Part shown: one piece after another, positions 6,696 through 13,547 of the stretch
How positions within the stretch are numbered: the first letter of the stretch is position 1
Layout: each line of letters starts with the position of its first letter
Origin: an uncultured Spirochaetia bacterium
Lineage (GTDB): Bacteria; Spirochaetota; UBA4802; JAGODF01
Length of the DNA stretch: 20,476 nucleotides
Assembly (NCBI GenBank): GCA_937967705.1
Contig: CALCJG010000328.1
Coordinates: 1-20,476, forward strand
Direction of reading: 5' to 3'
Notes under the pieces: generated by a model
The model's database searches: none
What the model was told of the DNA's origin: nothing
Seen by the model: the letters and a program-made list of their open reading frames with translations, nothing else
Position numbers and translations under genes: made by a program

Positions 6696-7808
6696 TCATT
6701 CCTCCCGGGGTTCGTTGAACCAGCCGGGATAATTTTTCTTAATGTATGTATCGACTCCGTCCCATCCCCCCTTTGTGCTGTAGAGGATGCGGCCCGATCG
6801 GCTGATGACGCAGAAGATGGAGGGTTTTTCTGCCTTGAAGGCACGGCTGCCCCCCAGCCGGCCCGACAGGATCAGGGCACATCCCCCCAGGCAGTTGTTT
6901 AAAGGTTCCAGGCAATTATAGAGTGTGTAGTCCCGGTACATCACCCGGGCGATTCCCCGGTGAAAGCTTTCGGACATTTCAAAGCGGGGTTTTATGACCA
7001 TCTTCCCCTTTTTATCCATATAGCCGTAATAATGCCTTTGCTGTCCCCCGGACTCCAGGGGTTTTGAAAGTTCCACCTCAACACGGCTCCTCCCCTCTTT
7101 GAAGGGGGATGGCGGGGATGTGTATTCATTCAGGGGTATGATCATCTCGCCTCTGTTATCGATGAACCCGTATTTTCGTCCCTTCCGGTATTCGCAGCTG
7201 TATCGGAGGGAGGAACGGGAGATTGTTTCATCCATCAGGACCAGGGCCAATCCCTCGGAGAACTGGAAGGCCCCGTCGTAACGGGGAGGAATGGCCCACT
7301 TTCCGGAAATGTCCCTGTAGCCGAACTTCATGCTGTCCTTCCCTGATGAACAGGGGATGAGTCCCTCCGGGAAGGCTCCTTGAATGTGAAGAGAGTCATC
7401 CGCTTTGATGTACAGGAGACGGCATTCTCCCTCGAGTATCACCGGAGCTACCGGAAAATCGGGATACAGGGGGAATTCCAGCAACTGCCCTCTCATGGAG
7501 ACACAGGGAAAGTCATTCCGCCGGCATGCCCGATGGAAGGGGATGATGCGGTAAGCTCTATCCCCCCGGTTGAGGAAGGGCCCCATCTGGTCAAACCGGG
7601 GTGTGATGATCACACGGCCCCGGCTGTCCTTCAATCCGATTTTACCCCGGGCATCGGCGAAAGGCTGCAGCCGGTGGTAATTCTTGAAAAGCCATCCCGG
7701 GGGCAGGTCCTTATCAGGCAGTTCCGCTGCCGTAATGGGGAGGATGAGGTTGAAGCAGAGTATTGCTGCCATCGGCAGATGGGATGGATGGGAGAGATAT
7801 GATTTCAT
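6696..7808 (-). CDS. exported WG-repeat protein
   Basis: A 370-residue protein beginning with a signal peptide (MKSYLSHPSHLPMAAILCFN and following, cut near the ITAA). At least four WG-type repeats are visible: KIGLKDSRGRVIITPRFD, KFGYRDISGKWAIPPRYD, KYGFIDNRGEMIIPL and YYGYMDKKGKMVIKPRFE, each of the pattern G-hydrophobic-D-G-hydrophobic-I-P-aromatic. Such repeats build beta-rich surface or periplasmic domains of unknown function and are common in Leptospira and Bacteroidota. A Cys-rich segment (CLEPLNNCLGGC) near residues 310-320 may form disulfides. The C-terminal ~40 residues (GWDGVDTYIKKNYPGWF) do not fit the repeats. The frame is open further upstream, but the ATG at 7808 is chosen because the signal peptide starts there. 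Confidence 0.82.
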   Translation of the reverse strand: MKSYLSHPSHLPMAAILCFNLILPITAAELPDKDLPPGWLFKNYHRLQPFADARGKIGLKDSRGRVIITPRFDQMGPFLNRGDRAYRIIPFHRACRRNDFPCVSMRGQLLEFPLYPDFPVAPVILEGECRLLYIKADDSLHIQGAFPEGLIPCSSGKDSMKFGYRDISGKWAIPPRYDGAFQFSEGLALVLMDETISRSSLRYSCEYRKGRKYGFIDNRGEMIIPLNEYTSPPSPFKEGRSRVEVELSKPLESGGQQRHYYGYMDKKGKMVIKPRFEMSESFHRGIARVMYRDYTLYNCLEPLNNCLGGCALILSGRLGGSRAFKAEKPSIFCVISRSGRILYSTKGGWDGVDTYIKKNYPGWFNEPREE

Positions 7809-7884
7809 CAGAACACCTGTCTCGATGGAAATTTGATTCTTGATGCTAACTGGGATTCCTGCCGGGATCAAGTACAAAATGATG

Positions 7885-7913
7885 TTGCCATCTCCCCTCC
7901 GCTGTTCTATAAT
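7885..7913 (+). promoter_or_regulatory. sigma-70-type promoter for the radical SAM gene
   Basis: TTGCCA (7885-7890) and TATAAT (7908-7913) are separated by 17 bases, close to consensus. Transcription would start near 7920, leaving a leader of about 40 bases before the ATG at 7961. Confidence 0.65.
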
Positions 7914-7960
7914 CCCGTTCATCCATCTTCGGGACTAAATTGATAAGCAGGAGTAAAAAC

Positions 7961-8797
7961 ATGCAGGCCAATAATCTGACCATCAGCGTGCCCAGCCGGG
8001 GATGCGACAAGAACTGTCCTTACTGCGTGAGCCGCATGACCGGCTACCCGGGGGAGAACGCGGGGCTCATTATGCGCAACATGCCCAAGGTGAAACTCCT
8101 GGCGCGGGAGGCGGGGGTCAACTCCGTGCTGCTGACGGGAAAGGGTGAGCCCTTCCTCAACCTCCCCTGGGTGGAGATTCTCGCCCGGGAGTTCGAGGAA
8201 TACCCCCTGGAGATACAGACCAACGGCCTCCGGCTGAAAAGGGATTTCGAGGCAGGGGGAGGACTTGTCGAGGGGCTCTACGATTTGGGGTTCAACACCC
8301 TGGCCTTCTCCCTGGACCGGGTGGCGCAGATAAGGTCCCATGGGCCTCTCTTCAAGCGGATAGGATCAAGGGGGATGATCGTCCGGGTTACCTTCAATGT
8401 CTCCTCGGCGGACAGCGAGGCGAGGGAGATGGGGTTCGGCCGATTTCTGGAACTCTGCCGCGGAGCGGGGATACGACAGGTCTCCCTGCGGCGGATCACC
8501 ATACCCGAGGAGATCGTGGAGGGGGCTGAGGCGGAGGAGACCGCACGCTGGATACGGGAACACAGCGGGGATACCCTTTACGGGCGCTGGGCGGGGGAAC
8601 TGCTTTCGATGAAGCCCCGGGAGATACGCCGGCTCTCCTTCGGTGCGGTGGTCTATGACTGGAAGGGACTATCGGTGACGCACTTCGACTACTGCATCCA
8701 GGAGAGGGCGGACAGCGATGATACCCGCAGTCTCATCTTTCAGGAGGACGGGCATCTCTACACCTCCTGGGGGTCCGAGGCGAGCATGCTTTTATAG
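7961..8797 (+). CDS. radical SAM protein of unknown function
   Basis: A 278-residue protein. CDKNCPYC puts Cys15, Cys19 and Cys22 in the CX3CX2C pattern that binds the [4Fe-4S] cluster and S-adenosylmethionine. LTGKGEPFLN (about 61-70) is the GGE-like SAM contact, and EIQTNGLRL plus LAFSLD fit later strands of the radical SAM barrel. The C-terminal third (FDYCIQERADSDDTRSLIFQ and a LYTSWGSE end) has one further Cys and no recognised SPASM domain, so no auxiliary cluster is evident. Substrate is not deducible. ATG 7961 is preferred over the upstream TTG at 7940 because AGGAG (7949-7953) lies 7 bases before it. No partner gene shares its strand; it is convergent with the AraC gene. Confidence 0.85.
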   Translation: MQANNLTISVPSRGCDKNCPYCVSRMTGYPGENAGLIMRNMPKVKLLAREAGVNSVLLTGKGEPFLNLPWVEILAREFEEYPLEIQTNGLRLKRDFEAGGGLVEGLYDLGFNTLAFSLDRVAQIRSHGPLFKRIGSRGMIVRVTFNVSSADSEAREMGFGRFLELCRGAGIRQVSLRRITIPEEIVEGAEAEETARWIREHSGDTLYGRWAGELLSMKPREIRRLSFGAVVYDWKGLSVTHFDYCIQERADSDDTRSLIFQEDGHLYTSWGSEASMLL

Positions 8798-8862
8798 CGG
8801 AAAACCCCCGGCTGGATGGCGTAAATTCCCTGGGAGCGGAAGGACCAACATGCCGCCGGACA

Positions 8863-9717
8863 TCACCCTGGATCTTCAGAACGGCTGTTGCGTTCCGCGG
8901 TACTTTTACTGATGTTGCAGGCGATGTATCTTCCCGGGGTGATGCCGGTTATTTTCTTGAAACATCGGGTAAAATGACTCTGATCGGAAAAGCCCGCCTC
9001 CAGTCCCGCGTCGATGAGGGAGATGCCCTGCCGCAGCAGGGTTTTGCTGTGGTCAATGCGCTTCTGCATCTGAAAATCACGGGGGGAGATGCCCATACTT
9101 CTGGTAAAAACATTGTGCAGGTAGAAGGGGCTGTAGCCCGTGTCATCAGATAGACGTTCCAGGGAGAGAAGTTCCCGAAAATGCTTTTCGATGTAGGCCT
9201 TGAGGTGGGTGACCAGGGGGGGGTTATCGGGCTTTCCGGGCGTGTATCCCCTTTGCGCGTAGTCGGTCAGCAGTTTCGCAAGAAAGGCGTACAATGCGGA
9301 TTCTTTTTCCTCAGAAGAAGTGCCGCTTTGCAGCAGGTCAAATACCGATAGGAACTCCCTGTAGAGTCTTTCCTGGTCTCGAATGACATTCTGGAAACGA
9401 GGGAGCGCCTCTTGGTCATCGCGGTTTTTTTTCAGCGCCCCGGAGCGGATCGCCAGGACGGAATAGGATTCCGATGTGTCCGATGATTCGGAGGAGTGGG
9501 CTTCCCCGGGATTGATGATGTAGATATCCCCCTTTCCTATACTCTGTATTTCACCGCTGATACACAGCTCCCGCCTGCCGTCATGAAGGGCCCCGAGGCA
9601 GTATTCCTCATGGACGTGACGGGGGAAACGGTTGATGATATGAGCCCCGGAAACGAGAAAAATGTCCTTCATTCCCGGGACCTGTATCCGTATTAAGCGT
9701 TCGTTTCTGACAGGCAC
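8863..9717 (-). CDS. AraC-family transcriptional regulator
   Basis: A 284-residue regulator. The N-terminal half is an AraC-type cupin sensor (HVHEEYCLGALHDG near 34-47, IGKGDIYIINPGEAHS near 60-75). The C-terminal ~100 residues hold the two helix-turn-helix units: LERLSDDTGYSPFYLHNVF, then GISLIDAGLEAGFSDQSHF and TRCFKKITGITPGRY. It probably binds a small effector and activates transcription. The start is uncertain: GTG at 9717 lies 3 bases after the cupin stop, implying coupling, but neither it nor the in-frame ATG at 9672 has a strong ribosome site. The pairing with a small cupin protein on one transcript suggests a shared ligand or regulatory loop (inference). Confidence 0.87.
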   Translation of the reverse strand: MPVRNERLIRIQVPGMKDIFLVSGAHIINRFPRHVHEEYCLGALHDGRRELCISGEIQSIGKGDIYIINPGEAHSSESSDTSESYSVLAIRSGALKKNRDDQEALPRFQNVIRDQERLYREFLSVFDLLQSGTSSEEKESALYAFLAKLLTDYAQRGYTPGKPDNPPLVTHLKAYIEKHFRELLSLERLSDDTGYSPFYLHNVFTRSMGISPRDFQMQKRIDHSKTLLRQGISLIDAGLEAGFSDQSHFTRCFKKITGITPGRYIACNISKSTAERNSRSEDPG

Positions 9718-9720
9718 GGT

Positions 9721-10104
9721 TTATAAGAGAGCAGGAGAGAATTTAGCCAGGAGGGTGAGCCCCTCTTCCCCGGCGTAGACAGCATGCTCTTCATCCTCGG
9801 GGATAACACAAAGGGTTCCCGTGCAATAATCAATCTCTTTTTGGCCGATGCGGCAGACAGCTCTTCCGTATATCACCTCATGGATCTCGATCTGCCCTGT
9901 GTGGCAGTGCAGGCCGATCACGCAGGAGGGGTCAACCCGGACCAGATGACAGCTTATTCTGCCGTTCGTCTGGGCGCCTGTTATTAAATGCTTCATGGAA
10001 ACTCCTCCGAAGACGGGATGTTGATTCCATTCCAGCTCGCGGGCTTTAACAGCACAACAGGGGGAATAAATAGGACCGATATACCTTTCATCAATCAGCT
10101 TCAT
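9721..10104 (-). CDS. small Cys-rich cupin-domain protein
   Basis: A 127-residue single cupin. Motif 1 is intact: G64, His66-x-His68, Glu73, then Gly80 after six residues. Motif 2 reads G96 x5 P102 ... His107. His66, His68, Glu73 and His107 would bind one metal ion. Eight cysteines in 127 residues (including Cys16-Cys17, Cys67 between the two ligand histidines, Cys94 and Cys99) are unusual for the fold. No enzyme activity can be assigned. ATG 10104 is chosen over the upstream ATG at 10140 because GGGAGG lies 7 bases ahead. It is the first gene of a two-gene transcript with the AraC regulator. Confidence 0.8.
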   Translation of the reverse strand: MKLIDERYIGPIYSPCCAVKARELEWNQHPVFGGVSMKHLITGAQTNGRISCHLVRVDPSCVIGLHCHTGQIEIHEVIYGRAVCRIGQKEIDYCTGTLCVIPEDEEHAVYAGEEGLTLLAKFSPALL

Positions 10105-10546
10105 CACAATACCTCCCGGTAGATTCGATGAGATGGACAACTTCTATCTCCATAAAAGTAATCTATGTTTGATCAGCTGTATTGTATGATCTTGCGATTT
10201 AATCACCAGGGGTTGCGGTAAATGAGCAGGCAGAGGGGGGAAGGGGAGTCTTCATAAAGCCTTCCAGCCGGGAGCGGGGCTTCCGTATCGGAAAAGACCT
10301 GGGGCTCCCCCTCCTTCCCGGACTGATAAACGAAGAGAGGGAAGAGGGTGAGAAAGATGTCGTGGCATGGCCCCCCGCACGAACTGTTTCATCATGTAAT
10401 ACCTAAATCGATGCCATATTTTTTGATCTTCGGCTTTTGATCGACTCATCACCCATTTAAAGCAATAGATAGAAAACCCTCCGAAACCAGGCGTGTCAGG
10501 GATGAAACGAGGACGGAAAAATTACATGCCTGTCATCATTTCCCGC
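10105..10546. other. long intergenic region upstream of cupin and phosphofructokinase genes
   Basis: The divergent gap before the phosphofructokinase promoter has no convincing gene. The proximal ~100 bases should carry the minus-strand promoter of the cupin/AraC pair; on the minus strand TACAAT is a possible -10, but no good -35 pairs with it. The middle (about 10230-10340) is rich in G and C runs able to fold on themselves. A 66-codon minus-strand frame (10252-10452) has no ribosome site and no recognisable sequence, and is not called. Confidence 0.5.
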
Positions 10547-10576
10547 TTGACAGAGGGGGGAAGAAGAGTCTATTAT
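10547..10576 (+). promoter_or_regulatory. sigma-70-type promoter of the phosphofructokinase gene
   Basis: TTGACA (10547-10552, perfect) and TATTAT (10571-10576) are separated by 18 bases. The expected transcription start, near 10583, falls at the left edge of the palindrome at 10582-10607, so a bound repressor would block initiation. Confidence 0.7.
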
Positions 10577-10581
10577 CACTG

Positions 10582-10607
10582 ATAATGAGTGAATGCTCAC
10601 TCATTAT
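10582..10607. promoter_or_regulatory. probable TetR-type operator at the phosphofructokinase start site
   Basis: Two perfect 11-bp arms, ATAATGAGTGA (10582-10592) and TCACTCATTAT (10597-10607), flank the spacer ATGC. It sits from just downstream of the -10 box to 10 bases before the ribosome site, the classic position for a repressor. Length and symmetry suit TetR-family operators. The segment GAATGCTCACTC (10591-10602) recurs as GAACGCTCGCTC in the operator at 15794-15830. A transcript hairpin is an alternative, but the 4-base spacer and A/T-rich arms favour a protein site. Confidence 0.75.
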
Positions 10608-10628
10608 ATGCTCATCAGGAGGTTATTC

Positions 10629-11774
10629 ATGAAAATCGCGTTTATAACCGGCGGGGGCGATTCCGCGGGCATCAACGCCGCTCTGGCCCGGTCCATCATT
10701 CACGGCATTGACCGTTACAACGACACCTTCATCGGGATTGAGAGGGCTTTCGAGGGGCTGGCTTCGGAGAATATACAGAGGCATGTCGTGGAGATGGGAG
10801 GGTCGCATGCCCTGAAAATATTCGATACCCCCAGTACGGTGCTGGGGTCCTCCCGCTTTGCCCCCTTCTCTGAGGAGAATCGTTCCTGGGCGCCGGACCG
10901 GATCCGGGAGAACTGCCGGGAACAGGGGATAGAGGCGATTATAACCACCGGGGGCAACGATACCGTAAACAGCGCCCTGGGACTGCACCGGATGGGCCTG
11001 CCGGTCATCGCGATTCCCAAGAGTATTGACAACGATATCAGCGGCACCGACTGGATGCTGGGCGCCAACACGGCGGTGGATTTTGCCGTTCAAGCCTTCC
11101 GCAGCACTGCGGTCTCCGCCGAGACCCACGCCCGGATCAATATCAACGAGATCATGGGGCGCAAGGCCGGCTGGCTGGCCTATATGGTGGGGATAGGCTG
11201 CGGTGCCGATCTCATTCTGGTGCCGGAAAAGGATTTCAGTTTCAGCGACCTGGCGGCGGAGGTGAGGCGTCTTTATACCCGCAAAGGGTATGTCAGCATA
11301 GTAGTCTCCGAGGGGATCACGCTCCGGGCGGATGATCCTGCAGTTAAAAAATCACTCCACCCCGCGGCCAAGGATAAGACTCTTCTGGCGCTGCTCTCGG
11401 AAAAACGGGAACGGGACCCACACGGCAATCTCAAGCTCGGCGGCGCGGGGATCATACTCCAGCGCCTCCTGGCCCAGGAGCTGGGCTGCAGTTTGAGTAC
11501 CGTACGGAATTCCAACATCGGTTTTGCCCTCCGGGGGCTTCAGCCTAACGCCTTCGACATCAACCTGGGACAGCGTTTCGGGCGGAAGGCAATCGAGCTG
11601 CTTCATCAGGGCCGGTCCGGCATGATGACCGGGATTAGGGGTACCGCCATCACCGCCGTCCCCCTGGAGGAGGCGCTGCCTCAGAACAATCTGGATTCCC
11701 TGGATGAGCAGGAATTGCGGGATTTCGGGGTCTTCTTTACTGCCAGGGCCGAGCCGGTCCGGAACGCCTCGTAG
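10629..11774 (+). CDS. 6-phosphofructokinase-family protein, PPi-type active-site residues
   Basis: A 381-residue PFK. TGGGDSAGINAAL (7-19) is the nucleotide/phosphate loop, PKSIDND (130-136) holds the catalytic Asp134 and Asp136, MGRKAGWLA (176-184) binds fructose-6-phosphate. Lys131 and Asp111 are the residues typical of pyrophosphate-dependent enzymes (Lys124 and Asp104 in E. coli numbering, where ATP enzymes have Gly). The motif normally GGDD/GGDG reads GGND here, so Asn110 replaces the Asp that helps hold Mg2+. Activity as PPi-PFK, another sugar-phosphate kinase, or a gluconeogenic enzyme is possible. ATG 10629 is chosen because AGGAGG (10617-10622) lies 6 bases ahead; the earlier ATG at 10593 is inside the operator. 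It ends 2 bases from the convergent etfA. Confidence 0.87.
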   Translation: MKIAFITGGGDSAGINAALARSIIHGIDRYNDTFIGIERAFEGLASENIQRHVVEMGGSHALKIFDTPSTVLGSSRFAPFSEENRSWAPDRIRENCREQGIEAIITTGGNDTVNSALGLHRMGLPVIAIPKSIDNDISGTDWMLGANTAVDFAVQAFRSTAVSAETHARININEIMGRKAGWLAYMVGIGCGADLILVPEKDFSFSDLAAEVRRLYTRKGYVSIVVSEGITLRADDPAVKKSLHPAAKDKTLLALLSEKRERDPHGNLKLGGAGIILQRLLAQELGCSLSTVRNSNIGFALRGLQPNAFDINLGQRFGRKAIELLHQGRSGMMTGIRGTAITAVPLEEALPQNNLDSLDEQELRDFGVFFTARAEPVRNAS

Positions 11775-11776
11775 AA

Positions 11777-12751
11777 TCAGGATCGGGAGGCTCTGACCCC
11801 CTCAACAAAGACGGGGATAAATTCCTCCAGCCGGGCGACTATTCCGATGTCGGCATTCTGAAAGAAGGGCGCCTCAGGATCGGAGTTTATGACCACCACG
11901 AAGCGGGCCCCCTTCATCCCGGCGATGTGTTGCGGAGAGCCGGATATCCCGCAGGCGATGTAGAGCCGGGGAGCCACGGTCTTGCCGGTAAAACCGATCT
12001 GGGAGCCGTAGCTCAGCCAGCCGCTGTCACAGGCGGGACGGGACCCTCCCACGGCGGATCTTCGAAAGAGCGAGGCCAGATCGTGCAGGTGGGGGAGATT
12101 CTCCGCCTTTCGCAGACCCCTTCCTCCGGCCACGATCACTTCCGCTTCCAACAGACCGCTTTCCGTTTCCTCGCTGGTTTCCGCCTGCACGTCGAGCGTA
12201 TCGGAAAGGGGAAGATCAGAATGGACGCGGGTTATCCTGCCGGGGGGGCGGGGGATTTCCTCGAACCGGAAAGCCCCCGGCGAGACCGTGAGGACCCCCC
12301 GGGGGGATGAAATCACCGCTTCCATCTCCAGCTTGCCGTACCACCCGGTCCGGGTAAATACAAGGTGTTCCCCTTCAGTGCGGAACCGGGTCACGTCGGG
12401 CAGGCAGCCGGAGGAGAGGGCCAGGGCCAGGGCCGGGGCGTACTCATTGCCCCGGGAGGTGCCGGGGATGCAGATGAGCCCGGCTTCCATGCCGCTGAGC
12501 TGTTCTCGGAGTGCCGCGCAATAGCCCTCGGCGCTGTACTCTTCCAGGGCGTTTCCCTCTATCGCCAGGACATCGCATCCGGTTTTTTCGGCCAGTTGCT
12601 TGGCCTGGTTGCCGATATCGCTTCCCAGGACCAGGAGATGCACCGACCAGCCCCGGGCTGAAGCAAGCACCCGGGCCAGGGTGAAAGCCTCGAGGGTTCC
12701 TGTAAAGGGCAGCTCGTTATGTTCCGCTATGACGTATATACCCGTTTCCAT
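11777..12751 (-). CDS. etfA: electron transfer flavoprotein, alpha subunit
   Basis: A 324-residue ETF alpha. The N-terminal domain begins METGIYVIAE and includes the PGTSRGNEYAPALA segment. The C-terminal FAD domain (about 203-320) is diagnostic: VIVAGGRGL, GGSRPACDSGW, QIGFTGKTVAPRLYIACGIS, HIAGM, and VVINSDPEAPFFQNADIGIV. With EtfB it carries electrons from acyl-CoA dehydrogenases to a membrane acceptor in the cytosol. ATG 12751 is preferred because GAGAGG lies 4 bases ahead; an ATG at 12763 directly abuts the etfB stop. It is the third gene of a minus-strand run: acyl-CoA synthetase, etfB, etfA. No terminator is visible in the 2-base gap to the convergent phosphofructokinase gene. Confidence 0.95.
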   Translation of the reverse strand: METGIYVIAEHNELPFTGTLEAFTLARVLASARGWSVHLLVLGSDIGNQAKQLAEKTGCDVLAIEGNALEEYSAEGYCAALREQLSGMEAGLICIPGTSRGNEYAPALALALSSGCLPDVTRFRTEGEHLVFTRTGWYGKLEMEAVISSPRGVLTVSPGAFRFEEIPRPPGRITRVHSDLPLSDTLDVQAETSEETESGLLEAEVIVAGGRGLRKAENLPHLHDLASLFRRSAVGGSRPACDSGWLSYGSQIGFTGKTVAPRLYIACGISGSPQHIAGMKGARFVVVINSDPEAPFFQNADIGIVARLEEFIPVFVEGVRASRS

Positions 12752-12763
12752 GGTGCCTCTCAT

Positions 12764-13534
12764 TTACAGCAGGGATCTTTCCCTCAGCAGTTCCCGAAGC
12801 TGTTCAGCCTTCTCCTGAAGATTCCCCTCCAGCCGGAGGCCCCGTTTTTCACTCCGGGGCCGGTGCAGCGCTTTGATGGTCAGATTGTCGTCCGCTGTAC
12901 CCCCCCCGACATCTATCCGCATGATGTCCTGCTTCCGGGCCCGGAGCTTATGGGAGAGGGAGGGGTAACGGGGCCGGTTGATGCCGGACTGCAGGCTGAG
13001 GAGGGCCGGAAGCCTGAGGGTGATCATCTCCCGGCTGTTCACGTTGATCTCCCGACAGGCCGTTACGGTGCGGTCCTCCCGGTTCAGCTCCTGTCGTATC
13101 ACGGTTGTGGCGCAGGGCCAGCCCATCAGGGCGGCCAGAGAGGGGCCGGTCTGACCCCAGAGTTCGTCCTCGGATTGAATGCCCGTCAGGATCAGGTCGT
13201 AGTCTCGTGCGGCGGCAAAGAATGCCAGCTGCCGGGCCCGGGCCAGGGGCGTATCCGGGGAAGTATCGATTATAAGGTGATAGGCGTTGTCGGCCCCCAT
13301 CTCCAGGGCCCGGCGCAGGGAACTCTCTACCCGCAGGGGACCGAGGGAGACGACCTCCACCGTGACATCCCCCAGAGAATCGCGGATCTGCAGGGCCTCC
13401 TCCAGGGCGAACTCGTCGTAGCGGTTGATTCGGAAGGCCGTTTCCGATTCCCGGAGAGAGAGATGCCCCGACTCATCGAGGTCGAATCGGCTTTCCCCGT
13501 CCGCCACCTGCTTGATGCAGACCAGTATCTTCAT
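12764..13534 (-). CDS. etfB: electron transfer flavoprotein, beta subunit
   Basis: A 256-residue ETF beta, the usual length. It starts MKILVCIKQVADGESR, has NRYDEFALEEALQ (about 37-49), the family segment DLILTGIQSEDELWGQTGPSLA, and the LPALLSLQSGINRPRYPSL stretch followed by a charged C-terminal arm. EtfB supplies the AMP site and the docking surface for dehydrogenases. Whether this pair is bifurcating cannot be judged here; no fixB/fixA-associated bifurcating partner is present in the window. ATG 13534 is used rather than the upstream TTG. It lies 13 bases after the acyl-CoA synthetase stop and 12 bases before the chosen etfA start, clearly one operon. Confidence 0.95.
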   Translation of the reverse strand: MKILVCIKQVADGESRFDLDESGHLSLRESETAFRINRYDEFALEEALQIRDSLGDVTVEVVSLGPLRVESSLRRALEMGADNAYHLIIDTSPDTPLARARQLAFFAAARDYDLILTGIQSEDELWGQTGPSLAALMGWPCATTVIRQELNREDRTVTACREINVNSREMITLRLPALLSLQSGINRPRYPSLSHKLRARKQDIMRIDVGGGTADDNLTIKALHRPRSEKRGLRLEGNLQEKAEQLRELLRERSLL

Positions 13535-13547
13535 CAAGCCCCCGGGT

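Noticed and set aside
10252..10452. Small minus-strand frame of 66 codons in the gap before the phosphofructokinase gene
   Set aside because: No ribosome site, no recognisable domain, and biased Arg/Pro/Gly content suggest chance.
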